Below, piece after piece: positions 34,182-42,840 of a stretch of DNA of 64,000 nucleotides. The position numbers were made by a program, and so were the translations under genes. How positions within the stretch are numbered: the first letter of the stretch is position 1; each line of letters begins with the position of its first letter. This stretch comes from CAVTSA01 sp963737225. GTDB lineage: Bacteria > Chloroflexota > Dormibacteria > Dormibacterales > Dormibacteraceae. The stretch is from contig CAVTSA010000017.1 of the NCBI GenBank assembly GCA_963737225.1, positions 372,001 to 436,000 of the forward strand. Reading direction: 5' to 3'. The notes under the pieces were generated by a model. That model searched no databases. It was given only the letters and a program-made list of their open reading frames with translations, and was not told where the DNA came from.

Positions 34182-35570
34182 TCAGAAGAACTCGGCGTAA
34201 TAGCGGCGCTCCCAGCCGGTGACATGGGCCATGAACTTCGCCCACTCGATCCGCTTCATCTTGACGAACGCGTCCAGGAGTCCCGCGCCTACCAGCTCGC
34301 GGAGCGGCTCGTCCCCCTCGAGGCCGTCCAGCGCCGCGTCGAGGTTGGTCGGGAGCCGCTCCGGCAGCGAGTGGGTTCCCGGCCGCGCGACATCGAAGTC
34401 GACGGCTCGGCCCGGGTCCAGCTGGCGCCGGACACCGTCGAGCCCCGCGGCAAGCAGGACCGCCACCAGAAGGTAGGGATTGCAGGTCCCGTCCGGCGAG
34501 CGGACCTCGAAACGCCGGACCCCTCCCTCACCGGCCAGATCACTCCGCTCGGGGACGATTCGGATCATCGCCGATCGGTTGCCGAGCCCCCAGCACGCGT
34601 GGGTCGGCGCCCAGGTCCCGGGCTGCAGCCGCCGGTACGAGTTGACGGTGGGTGAGCCCGCCGCGACGAGCGCCGAGGCATGCGCCAGGAGCCCCCCGAG
34701 GAACCAGCGGCCCCGGTCGCTGAGCAGGGCCCCGGACGGTCCGCCTCCGAAAACGTCGCCGCCGGTGTCCAGGCAGCTGAGGTGGACGTGCAGCCCCGCC
34801 CCCACCAGGTCCGCGAACGGCTTCGGCATGAAGGTCCCCACCATTCCGTGCTCCCGGGCGACGATCCGGAACGCCTGCTTGCAGCGGAACCATCGCTCGG
34901 CCGATTCGAGGGGGGCGGCCTGCTGCACGTTGACCTCGAACATGCCGGCGCCACCTTCGGCGGTCATCTTCTCCACCGGCACGTCCATCGAAAAGAGAGC
35001 CGAGGTGAGGTCCGACACGAACCCGTCGAGCCGGTCAAGAATCTCGGGCTGCATCTGCTTGCCGGCCACCACCGGCCGGTAGCGGGCGCCCTCCTTGGAG
35101 AGGATGTATCCCTCTTGCTCGAAGCCAAGGCTCACCGACCCCAGCTCCCGGCCGACCAGGTCGTTCAGGCGTCGCACCGCAGCGCGGCCGCAGGTGGGCC
35201 AGGGGGTGCCGCCGGCGGAGACGAGGTCGGTGAAGACCTGGGCCGAAGAGCGCGTGTACGGCACCCTGCAGAGCGTGCTCAGATCGGGAACCGCCCAGAA
35301 CTCACCCGAATGGCTGCCCAGTGCGAGGTCGGACTCGGCATCGTCGATGTCGACGATGTTGTTGATCTTGGCGAACGGGATGCCCTTGCGGAGGACCGCG
35401 GGCAGGTGAGTCCGGTGGACGGCCCGGCCGCGGAGGATGCCGCCGACGTCGATGAACTGGCAGCGCAGGTACTCCAGCTCGTCCGCGACCAGCCCCGACG
35501 CCCCGGCGGAAGCGCCTGCTCTCACCGTGTCCGTACCGGCGCCTGGAGCGCGTCCAGGCTGCTCTACCAT
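34182..35570 (-). CDS. Glutamine synthetase-like (type I GS fold) amide ligase, distal copy
   Basis: 462-residue GS-family protein. Active-site segments: GFEQEGYIL, EGGAGMFEVNV, HVHLSCLD, WAPTHACWGLGNRSAMIRI and RRFEVRSPDGTCNPYL. The adenylylation loop (NLYDLPP Tyr) of classical GlnA is absent, replaced by HSLPERLPTNLDAALDGL, typical of gamma-glutamylamide ligases. ATG 35570 overlaps the upstream aminotransferase stop by 7 bp. It is the last gene of the eight-gene operon. It likely joins glutamate, or another acid, to an amine; substrate unknown. Confidence 0.85.
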   Translation of the reverse strand: MVEQPGRAPGAGTDTVRAGASAGASGLVADELEYLRCQFIDVGGILRGRAVHRTHLPAVLRKGIPFAKINNIVDIDDAESDLALGSHSGEFWAVPDLSTLCRVPYTRSSAQVFTDLVSAGGTPWPTCGRAAVRRLNDLVGRELGSVSLGFEQEGYILSKEGARYRPVVAGKQMQPEILDRLDGFVSDLTSALFSMDVPVEKMTAEGGAGMFEVNVQQAAPLESAERWFRCKQAFRIVAREHGMVGTFMPKPFADLVGAGLHVHLSCLDTGGDVFGGGPSGALLSDRGRWFLGGLLAHASALVAAGSPTVNSYRRLQPGTWAPTHACWGLGNRSAMIRIVPERSDLAGEGGVRRFEVRSPDGTCNPYLLVAVLLAAGLDGVRRQLDPGRAVDFDVARPGTHSLPERLPTNLDAALDGLEGDEPLRELVGAGLLDAFVKMKRIEWAKFMAHVTGWERRYYAEFF

Positions 35571-36922
35571 CCGGCGATCGCCTGCAGCTCGCTGTCCGGG
35601 ACCCGGTCATCCTCGACGTCGCGCAGCGCACGCTCGAAGATCTCGACCCCGGCGGCAGCCTCGGCCCCGCTCAGGACCAGGGGCGGTGTGATCTCGACGA
35701 CGTTGCCGAAGTTGCCGACGTAGTGCACCAGCAGCCCGAGCTGGGCGCAGCGCAGCACCAGCTTCGCGCACTCCTTCGCCGCCGGATCCTTCGTCACGTG
35801 ATCGCGGACCAGCTCCACGCCGATGATCAGGCCTGCCCCCCGGACGTCCCCGATCAGGGGGTGCCGTCCCGCCAGCTCCTGGATCGACGACATGATGAGG
35901 TGGCCCTGCCGGTCGGCGTTGGCGGCCAGGTTCTCGTCCTGGACGGCGTCGAAGGTGGCGAGGGCGGCGGCGCAGGCGACCGGCGACCCGGCGGTTGTGA
36001 ACGCGTGTCCCGCGACCACGGCGTCGAGAAGCTCCGCCGGGCCGACGGTCGCGCTCATCGAGATGCCCGACGCGATTCCCTTGCCGATGATCATCACGTC
36101 GGGATCGGTGTCGGTGAGCTGGCAGCCCCAGAGCTTGCCGGTCCTGCCCATGCCGATCTTCACCTCGTCGTCGACCAGGAAGAGGTCGTACTTGTCGCAG
36201 AGCGCGCGCAGCGCGGGCATGAAGTCGTCGGGCGGCACGATCACGCCCGCGTCGCTCTGGATGGCCTCGACCAGAATGCCGCTGGTCAGCTCGGGTGGGG
36301 AAACCGTCGAGAACAGCTGGTCTTCGATGAACCTGACCACGTCGCGGCCGCAGCTCTCCGGCGTGCCGAATGCGGGACGGTAGGGGTAGGGGTAGGGCGC
36401 CCGCGTCACGTGGGTGGTGCTCGGGAACTGGCTCAGTGCAGGATGGCCGGAGATCCCCGCCGAGGTGCCCGTCATCCCGTGCATGCCACCCAGGAAGCTG
36501 ATCACTTTGGGTCGCTTGCGAGCCATCGGCAGCAGCTTGGCGATGCCGTCGTTGGCGTCGGACCCGCTCAGGCCGAGCCCGACCTTGCGACGCCCTGGCC
36601 GGGCGGCGGGAACGACCTCCAGCAGTCGCTTGGCGAGCTCCACCGCCGCCGGATGCGTCAGCGACGCGAAGCTGGCGAAGGAGAGCTGCTCCATTGCCGT
36701 CGACACCGCGTCCACGACCTTCGGATGCGAGTAGCCGGTCGTGGCGGCCGCCCACCCGCCGGCGAAGTCGACGTATCGCTTCCCGTCCAGGTCGGTGATC
36801 GTCGAGCCGGCGGCGCTGGCCGCGGCGGCGAGATAGACCCGGACCTTGTTGGCCGTGCCGAGGTACTCCCGATCTTCGGCCAGCAGACGCTCGGTCTGGG
36901 TGCCGCTTTCCAGCATCGACAT
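35564..36922 (-). CDS. Class III PLP-dependent aminotransferase
   Basis: 452 residues, fold-type I class III transaminase (omega-amino acid or 4-aminobutyrate type). GLGLSGSDANDGIAKL binds the phosphate, DDEVKIGMGRTGKLWG (Asp251-Val254) is the ring-binding block and Lys281 in IIGKGIASG forms the Schiff base. C-terminal RGAGLIIGVELV is typical. ATG 36922 lies 27 bp after the amidohydrolase stop. It would deaminate a terminal amine released from the amide or peptide substrate. Confidence 0.9.
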   Translation of the reverse strand: MSMLESGTQTERLLAEDREYLGTANKVRVYLAAAASAAGSTITDLDGKRYVDFAGGWAAATTGYSHPKVVDAVSTAMEQLSFASFASLTHPAAVELAKRLLEVVPAARPGRRKVGLGLSGSDANDGIAKLLPMARKRPKVISFLGGMHGMTGTSAGISGHPALSQFPSTTHVTRAPYPYPYRPAFGTPESCGRDVVRFIEDQLFSTVSPPELTSGILVEAIQSDAGVIVPPDDFMPALRALCDKYDLFLVDDEVKIGMGRTGKLWGCQLTDTDPDVMIIGKGIASGISMSATVGPAELLDAVVAGHAFTTAGSPVACAAALATFDAVQDENLAANADRQGHLIMSSIQELAGRHPLIGDVRGAGLIIGVELVRDHVTKDPAAKECAKLVLRCAQLGLLVHYVGNFGNVVEITPPLVLSGAEAAAGVEIFERALRDVEDDRVPDSELQAIAGW

Positions 36923-36949
36923 GAGACGGTCCTCCCGCGACTCCCGAAG

Positions 36950-38155
36950 CTACAAACCGTAGATCCCCCGGACGTTGTCGGCCAGGATCAGCTGCGCGGC
37001 GTGGCGGGCCGCCTTCTGCGACAGCCGGTCGTCGTCGACCGCCTCGCCCAGCACCGAGCCGAGCGCCTCACGTCCCTTCTTACCGGCGATCCATTGAAGC
37101 TCGGGGGCTCCGGAGGCGTCCGAGCTGTAGACGACCTTGGTGAACGGCGCCATCTCGAGAATCGTGGCGATCACCCGCCGCACGCTCGGCAGCACCAGCG
37201 GGTTGAACTCGGAGAGGTCGAGATAGACGTTCGGAAAGACGTTGGCGAGGTAGGCCCCCTCCTCGTAGAACGGGTAGGAGCCGTGCAGCAGGACGATCTT
37301 CGCGTGCCGCAGCTTCTCGTCGCGGAAGATGGCGCCCAGCATGCCCGGGCGCGCGGTCTCGATGTCCAGGTCCTGGTCTCCCATGCCGGTGTGGATCTGG
37401 AAGGGTAGGTTCAGCTCGACGCTCAGCTCGAGGGCACGCCAGAGCAGGTAGTCGCGCAGGGCCTTGACGTCCGCCCGGGTGGATCGAGGCACGTGGATCC
37501 TGGCCAGCAAGCCCTCGGCTTCGGGGCTGCGCTTCAGGTTGTCGACGGCGGTCGAGACGTCGGCCGTCTCCAGGGGCTTCACGCTGAGGCCGGTGCGGTA
37601 GGCGATGACGCTTTTCAGGGCGATGATCCTGGGGTTGGCGGCGACCTCGCGGATCCCGTCGACGAAGGCGGTCTCCAGCGCGGCCAGGCTGTCGTACCGG
37701 TCCCAGAGCCGGCCGATCATCGGCTCGATGCGGAACAGCCCGTAGGCAGGCGCGCCGCTCAGCGCCTGAAACTCCTCCAGGTTCACGCCCGCCGGATATC
37801 CCAGGTCGACGATGTTGGACTCCAGGTTGATGTCCCGGTACATGTCGTGCACGTAGGCCTGGTAGTCGATCACCCTGTCGTTCCGGGCTTCGATGATCGC
37901 CTCTCGGGTGGGCTCGCAGCCCAGGTAGCGCGCGATCGCGTGCATGCCCTCGTGATAGGACATCGTCTGCCGCTGGTTGGTCTGCAGCTGCTCTCGTTCC
38001 GCCTCGGTCGGCACGTGCCCGCCGGAGTCGAGGAAGTCGATCCATTCACCACCCAGGGAGAACGTGGTCAGAGGGTCGAACCCCGGCTTGCCGGTGTCCT
38101 TGGTGAAGATGTGGACGTGCTGGTCGATCAGCGGAAGGTCGTCGAGCTCAAGCAT
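36950..38155 (-). CDS. Amidohydrolase, FluG/nodulin N-terminal-like
   Basis: 401-residue TIM-barrel amidohydrolase. The metal motif HVH (His13/His15) is in LIDQHVHIF. Later segments LPFQIHTGMGDQDLDIETARPG, KIVLLHGSYPFYEEGAYLANVFPNVYLDLSEFNPL and KVVYSSDASGAPE match the N-terminal half of FluG and plant nodulin/GS fusions. ATG 38155 gives the normal N-terminus; an upstream in-frame start at 38194 would overlap the M20 gene more deeply. Here the partner GS genes are separate but in the same operon, a split arrangement of the fungal/plant fusion. Confidence 0.82.
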   Translation of the reverse strand: MLELDDLPLIDQHVHIFTKDTGKPGFDPLTTFSLGGEWIDFLDSGGHVPTEAEREQLQTNQRQTMSYHEGMHAIARYLGCEPTREAIIEARNDRVIDYQAYVHDMYRDINLESNIVDLGYPAGVNLEEFQALSGAPAYGLFRIEPMIGRLWDRYDSLAALETAFVDGIREVAANPRIIALKSVIAYRTGLSVKPLETADVSTAVDNLKRSPEAEGLLARIHVPRSTRADVKALRDYLLWRALELSVELNLPFQIHTGMGDQDLDIETARPGMLGAIFRDEKLRHAKIVLLHGSYPFYEEGAYLANVFPNVYLDLSEFNPLVLPSVRRVIATILEMAPFTKVVYSSDASGAPELQWIAGKKGREALGSVLGEAVDDDRLSQKAARHAAQLILADNVRGIYGL

Positions 38156-39674
38156 CTGGCGCACTCCTGGTGTCCTGGAATCCATCCTGCTCATCGGCCA
38201 GCCCGAGGAGGTCGAGCGTGGTCAGGGCGAGGATCTCGGCTCCCGCGATCACGCTGTCGATCTCGACGTACTCGTGGGTGTCGTGGGAAAGGGCGCCCGC
38301 GGGCCCGAACTCCACCAGCGTCGGGATCCGGGCGTCGCTGACCATGAACGTGGCGTCGGTGCCGCCCGGCGCCGTCTCCAGGTGCGGCTCGAACCCGAGC
38401 ACCTGCGCGGCGCGTCGGCGGGCGGTCTGGACCAGCGGGAGCCGGGCCGCGTCCTCGAAGCTGCGGGCCAGCGCGACCGGCGGATCCCAGTCCAGGTCGA
38501 GCAGCTGCCAGGACCACCCCTCCTTGAGGGGCACCTCCTTCAGCGCGGCCTCGATCGCGTCGTGGATGAAGGCCACGGTCTCGGGCGTCGTGCGTTCGTA
38601 GGACGGCGGAAACCTGACGTCGATCGTGGCCTCACACCAATCCGGTACCGCATTGATGCTGTTTCGCTCGATGCGGGGACCCGCTTCCGTCAACGTCACC
38701 GACCGGATGCCGCCCCCGACGATCGTGGTGCCGATCGCCGCGGTGGGAGGACCCAGCAGGCTGGGCTCCAGGACGGTGAGGAGTCGCTCCTGGAGCCGGT
38801 CCTCGGATTCTCGCAGGTGAAGGAGGAGCATCGACATCAGCTCGGTCGCGCTCGACCCCAGATGTGGCGTCGAGGCGTGAGCCGCCCGGCCGCGGGTGGC
38901 GAGGGCGAACTGCGCGGAGCCCCGGTGCCCCACGATCGGCAGCCAACCGTAGGACCCGTCCATCGCGATCCCGCAGACGTCGCGCAGGAGACCGTCTCCG
39001 CCCGCCGGCCCGTCCAGGTAGCCACTGCGGCCAAGCCAGGACTCCCCCCCGCTGACGAGGCCCTTGACCCCGCCAGCATCCGTCTCTTCGCAGACCGTGT
39101 AGGCCGCGATCACCGTCCCTCCGAGCCGTTCGCCGGTCGCTTTCAGGGCAGCCGAGAGGGCCCCCATCGCCAGCACCGTCGACACCAGCGGGCCTTTGTT
39201 GTCGAAGCTCCCCCGTCCGTACACGATCGGCAGCCGCTTCTGGTGTCTGATCTCCCACACCCTCGCCATCCGGTCGCGGATCGCCGCCTCGTAGCGGTCC
39301 GACCCGACCTCGACGGCGACCCGGCTGTCCCCCAGGTACTCGACGAACCCCTCGGCACCCGAGAAGGGCCGGCTCTCGTGCCAGAGTCTTGGATCACCCT
39401 CGGACACGTTGTCCATGTGCGCGTCGAGCACCACGGCACGGGTCCCGGCACCCGCGATGACCTCGATGACGTTCTCACTCCCGGGGGAGACGACCTGTGT
39501 CTCGACGTCGGAGCCGTGCGCGGTCGCCGCCGCGTAGACACGGCCGGCGACCGTGGAGGGGTCGGAGCCGGCACCCTCGCTGCCCGAATAACTCGGGGTC
39601 TGAACCAGCTCCTGCAGGAAGCGGATGCCTGCCGGCCTGATTCCCTCGACCCAGCCGTGGATCGCCTCCTCCAC
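38148..39674 (-). CDS. M20/M28-like deacylase (ArgE/DapE type)
   Basis: 508-residue M20 enzyme. Metal motifs: VLDAHMDNV, GRGSFDNKGPLVSTV, CEETDAGGVKG and a C-terminal LSHDTHEYVEI His. Longer than the 400-450 aa norm because of insertions before the SFDNKG motif (about residues 95-140). GTG 39674 is the start, 11 bp after the GS gene. It overlaps the amidohydrolase start by 8 bp, so both are coupled. It probably deacylates a gamma-glutamyl or acyl amide in the operon pathway. Confidence 0.83.
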   Translation of the reverse strand: MEEAIHGWVEGIRPAGIRFLQELVQTPSYSGSEGAGSDPSTVAGRVYAAATAHGSDVETQVVSPGSENVIEVIAGAGTRAVVLDAHMDNVSEGDPRLWHESRPFSGAEGFVEYLGDSRVAVEVGSDRYEAAIRDRMARVWEIRHQKRLPIVYGRGSFDNKGPLVSTVLAMGALSAALKATGERLGGTVIAAYTVCEETDAGGVKGLVSGGESWLGRSGYLDGPAGGDGLLRDVCGIAMDGSYGWLPIVGHRGSAQFALATRGRAAHASTPHLGSSATELMSMLLLHLRESEDRLQERLLTVLEPSLLGPPTAAIGTTIVGGGIRSVTLTEAGPRIERNSINAVPDWCEATIDVRFPPSYERTTPETVAFIHDAIEAALKEVPLKEGWSWQLLDLDWDPPVALARSFEDAARLPLVQTARRRAAQVLGFEPHLETAPGGTDATFMVSDARIPTLVEFGPAGALSHDTHEYVEIDSVIAGAEILALTTLDLLGLADEQDGFQDTRSAPDA

Positions 39675-39685
39675 GGCCCGGGTGT

Positions 39686-41047
39686 TCAGGGCTGCTCCAG
39701 ATACGCCGCCCGCTCCCAGTCCCCCACCTCGACAGCGTAGGTGGCGGCCTCGGATCGGCGTACGCGAAGAAAGCCGGGTCCGATGATCGGCCCCAGGGCA
39801 CCCATCAGGACCTGATCCGCTTCCAGCGCGTCCAGCGCCTCAGGTGCAGATCGCGGGAGCTCCACGAGGCCTCTGGCAGCGAAGTCGGCCGGTGTCAGGC
39901 CGGCGAGCCCGTCGGTGATCGGATCGGTGGCCGGGCGACCCTCTTCGATGCCGTCGAGGGCGGCGGCCATGATCCCCACCAGGCTCAGGTAGGGGTTGCC
40001 GGTCCCGTCGCCGCCTCGAAACTCGAGGTGCCTGGTGCCGGCGTCCGGGATCCGGACCAGGGCCGCCCGGTTGCTGCCGCCGTAGCAGACGTGACTCGGC
40101 GCCCAGGACCCCGGCAGCAGCCGCTTGTACGAGTTCACCGTCGGCGCGGTGAGGCCCGCGAGGCCACGGGCGTGCTTGAGCAGGCCGGCGACGACGCACG
40201 CGCCCAGCTCGCTGAGACCCAGCGCCTGATCGCCTTCCACGGCGTTGACGCCGTCGGCCGTCGTCAGCCCGATGTGCACGTGCATACCGCAGCCCGGCAG
40301 GTCGCGGCGGATCTTGGGCATGAAGCTGGCGGTGAGACCGGCGGCGCGAGCGAGCGCCCGCAGCACCTCCTTCACCGTCATCAGGTCATCGGCCGCTTTG
40401 AGGGCCGGCTGGTGGGCGATGTTGATCTCGAACTGTCCCGGGCCGTACTCGGGCCCGACCTGTTCCAGCGCGACCCCCATCTGCGCGAGCGTCTTCTGCA
40501 AGGTCGACATCAGGTCCCGGCGGGTGTCCAGCGCGTTGATGGAGAACATGCCTGCCCGGGCTAGCGGCTCCGGGCCGGCCTCGGTGTTGGCCAGCAGGTA
40601 GAACTCGGGTTCAAAGGCCGCTCGAAGGCTCAGACCGAGGCTCGCGAACCGTTCCGCGATCGCCTGGAGGGCACCCCGCGCGCACCCCGCCCAGAGGCTG
40701 CCGTCCCGCTCGTGCAGGAAGGAGTAGACCCTCGCCGCGCCAGGATGGAGAGGGACCACGGCGTAGGTCTCGGGGTCCGGGACCGCGATGACGTCGCCGG
40801 TCTCGGCGCCGAAGATGAAGTCCGGCGCCATCTCGTCGAGGACGTTGTAGTCGAAGTTGGCGCGGCAGAAGCTCGCACCGCGCGACAGGACCTGGGGGAT
40901 CTTCGCGCGGGGGACGCTCTTGACCTCGCCCCGGCCGCTGAAGTCGTGGCAGAGGACCCAGAGCTCCGAGATGCGATCCTCGTCCGTCTGCGCGAGGAAG
41001 GCCGAGGACTTCGCCTGATCCGGGGTCACCGCCAGCTGCTCCGTCAT
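39686..41047 (-). CDS. Glutamine synthetase-like amide ligase, proximal copy
   Basis: 453-residue GS-family protein. AFEPEFYLL, YGPGQFEINIAHQ, GCGMHVHIGLT, LLPGSWAPSHVCYGGSNRAALVRIP and LEFRGGDGTGNPYL give the catalytic set. The adenylylation Tyr motif is absent. It is about as diverged from the distal GS copy as two separate subfamilies, so they probably use different amines or acids. ATG 41047 overlaps the acetamidase stop (ATGA). Confidence 0.86.
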   Translation of the reverse strand: MTEQLAVTPDQAKSSAFLAQTDEDRISELWVLCHDFSGRGEVKSVPRAKIPQVLSRGASFCRANFDYNVLDEMAPDFIFGAETGDVIAVPDPETYAVVPLHPGAARVYSFLHERDGSLWAGCARGALQAIAERFASLGLSLRAAFEPEFYLLANTEAGPEPLARAGMFSINALDTRRDLMSTLQKTLAQMGVALEQVGPEYGPGQFEINIAHQPALKAADDLMTVKEVLRALARAAGLTASFMPKIRRDLPGCGMHVHIGLTTADGVNAVEGDQALGLSELGACVVAGLLKHARGLAGLTAPTVNSYKRLLPGSWAPSHVCYGGSNRAALVRIPDAGTRHLEFRGGDGTGNPYLSLVGIMAAALDGIEEGRPATDPITDGLAGLTPADFAARGLVELPRSAPEALDALEADQVLMGALGPIIGPGFLRVRRSEAATYAVEVGDWERAAYLEQP

Positions 41048-42000
41048 CGAAGCACGAGGTCCTTGGGAAGGAAGGCCGACACCACCCAGTTCGGGGCGTC
41101 GACGATCTCACTGATCTTGAGGTCCACTGCGACCGAGCAGAGCACGTAGGCATCCTCCGGGGTGATGTTGTGGTGATGGGTCAGGTGGGCGATCATCCGC
41201 TCCACCGCGTGGTGACAGGCCGCCATCAGGTCCGGTCCGACGCCGGTCGTGACGTGGTAGCCGGCGCTTGCCGCGCCCGGGCGTTCCAGCGGGCGCACGA
41301 TGTCCAGCTCCGGCGCCTCGACCGAGAAATCACGCCGGACGCCGACCCGGATCGTCGCGTTCATCGGTGACTCGATCGCCGAGCCGCAGACCTCGCCGTC
41401 ACCCTGCGCGGCGTGGGCGTCGCCGACACCCAGCAGCGCGCCCTCGACCTCGACCGGAAGATAGACGGTCGAGCCCTCGCCGAGCTGCTTGATATCCAGG
41501 TTCCCGCCGACCCGGCGCGGCGGAATCGGGCTGTGGACTCCCGGCTCGGCGGGGGCCACACCCACGACGCCGACCATCGGCTGCATGGGGACGGTGATCC
41601 GGTCGCCGAGGTGGGCCTCGCCGTCGCGCAGGTCCCAGTGATACAGGGCAGGCGCCGTGAACCGGTCCGACAGGAGACCGAAGCCAGGGAAGAGTCCGGT
41701 CCAGCCGTGGTCGGAGGTCTCGATCTGCAGGATGGTCACCGCCAGGACGTCGCCCGGACGCGCACCCTCCACCAGGATCGGCCCGCACGAGGGGTTGCAC
41801 CGCTCGAAGTCGAGGTTGACGGCAGCGTCCACTCCCGACTCGCGGCGGATCTGCCCCCCCGACGGGTCTGGCAGCGCGAGCGTGAGCTCGGCCCCCGACC
41901 TGACCGTGGCGATCGGGGCGCGGTCACGGGACCAGCCGACCTGGAACTGTCGGATGACGTCGTGAATGGTCGAGCCGCGAGGGGGGCTGCCCTGGTTCAT
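41044..42000 (-). CDS. Acetamidase/formamidase family protein
   Basis: 318-residue FmdA/AmdA family amidase that frees ammonia from short amides. Family blocks: GGNLDIKQLGEGSTVYLPV and GDAHAAQGDGEVCG, plus CNPSCGPILVEGARPGDVLAV near the N-terminus. ATG 42000 lies 36 bp after the IclR gene. Downstream genes are coupled. It would supply ammonia or convert a formamide product in the operon pathway. Confidence 0.88.
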   Translation of the reverse strand: MNQGSPPRGSTIHDVIRQFQVGWSRDRAPIATVRSGAELTLALPDPSGGQIRRESGVDAAVNLDFERCNPSCGPILVEGARPGDVLAVTILQIETSDHGWTGLFPGFGLLSDRFTAPALYHWDLRDGEAHLGDRITVPMQPMVGVVGVAPAEPGVHSPIPPRRVGGNLDIKQLGEGSTVYLPVEVEGALLGVGDAHAAQGDGEVCGSAIESPMNATIRVGVRRDFSVEAPELDIVRPLERPGAASAGYHVTTGVGPDLMAACHHAVERMIAHLTHHHNITPEDAYVLCSVAVDLKISEIVDAPNWVVSAFLPKDLVLR

Positions 42001-42036
42001 CTGATCACCTCGGAAAGTCTCACGGTGTGCCCCCGA

Positions 42037-42840
42037 TCACCGGGCCTCGGGATAGAGGGCACCCAGCCGCCGGGACGCCTCCTCGGCGCTGGCACGCACC
42101 AGGTCGGAGTACGCGTCGATCTTGCGTGAACTGAGGCGGACACTCGGTGCCGAGACCGAGATCGCTCCCACGACATCCCCCGAGAAGTCGCGTATCGCGG
42201 CCCCGATACAGATCACGCCCGGCGCCCGCTCCTCGTTGTCGAGCGCGAAGCCCCGCCGGGCGGTGATCTCGAGCTCGTGGCGGAGATCGGCGCGGTCGGT
42301 GATCGTCCGCTTGGTCAGCCGTTCCAACGGGTGGTCGTCGAGGAGCGACTCGACGGTGTCCCATGGCATCGAAGCGAGGATCGCCTTGCCGAGCGCGGTG
42401 CAGTGCGCCGGATGACGCGTGCCCGGCCTCCATTGGATGCCGAGCTCCCGCTGCGCATTGACGATTGCGATGTAGAGCACGTGGCCCTCGTCCAGGATGC
42501 CGACACTCACCGTTTCCTTTGCGCGATCCGCCAGGTCCCGGGCGATCTCGAACGAGTGCTCCCACAGCGACATCCCGGAGGTGAAGGTCGACCCCAGCTC
42601 GAACAGCCGTACGCCGAGCGTGTACTTGCCGTTGGCGGTTTGCCCGATGAACCCCCGCTGACGCATCGACTCCAGATAGCGCAGGGTGGTCGAGATCGGG
42701 AGGCCGGCCTGGCGGGCCAGGTCAGAAAGATCGCTTGGCCCCGGGGCATCGGCCACCGTGTTGAGGAGGTCGATGGCCCGCGTAACAGCCCGGATCGTGT
42801 AGCGGCTCTCCTCGGTCGAGCGGTCCAACCGACGGTTCAC
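42037..42840 (-). CDS. IclR family transcriptional regulator
   Basis: 267 residues: an N-terminal winged helix (AIDLLNTVADAPGPSDLSDLARQAGLPISTTLRYLESMRQRGFI) and an effector-binding domain with LGKAILASMPWDTV and PGVICIGAAIRDFSGDVVGAISVS. GTG 42840 overlaps the APC permease stop (GTGA). As second gene of the operon it likely controls its own promoter; a 17-bp palindrome lies next to that promoter (44376-44392). The ligand is unknown. Confidence 0.9.
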   Translation of the reverse strand: MNRRLDRSTEESRYTIRAVTRAIDLLNTVADAPGPSDLSDLARQAGLPISTTLRYLESMRQRGFIGQTANGKYTLGVRLFELGSTFTSGMSLWEHSFEIARDLADRAKETVSVGILDEGHVLYIAIVNAQRELGIQWRPGTRHPAHCTALGKAILASMPWDTVESLLDDHPLERLTKRTITDRADLRHELEITARRGFALDNEERAPGVICIGAAIRDFSGDVVGAISVSAPSVRLSSRKIDAYSDLVRASAEEASRRLGALYPEAR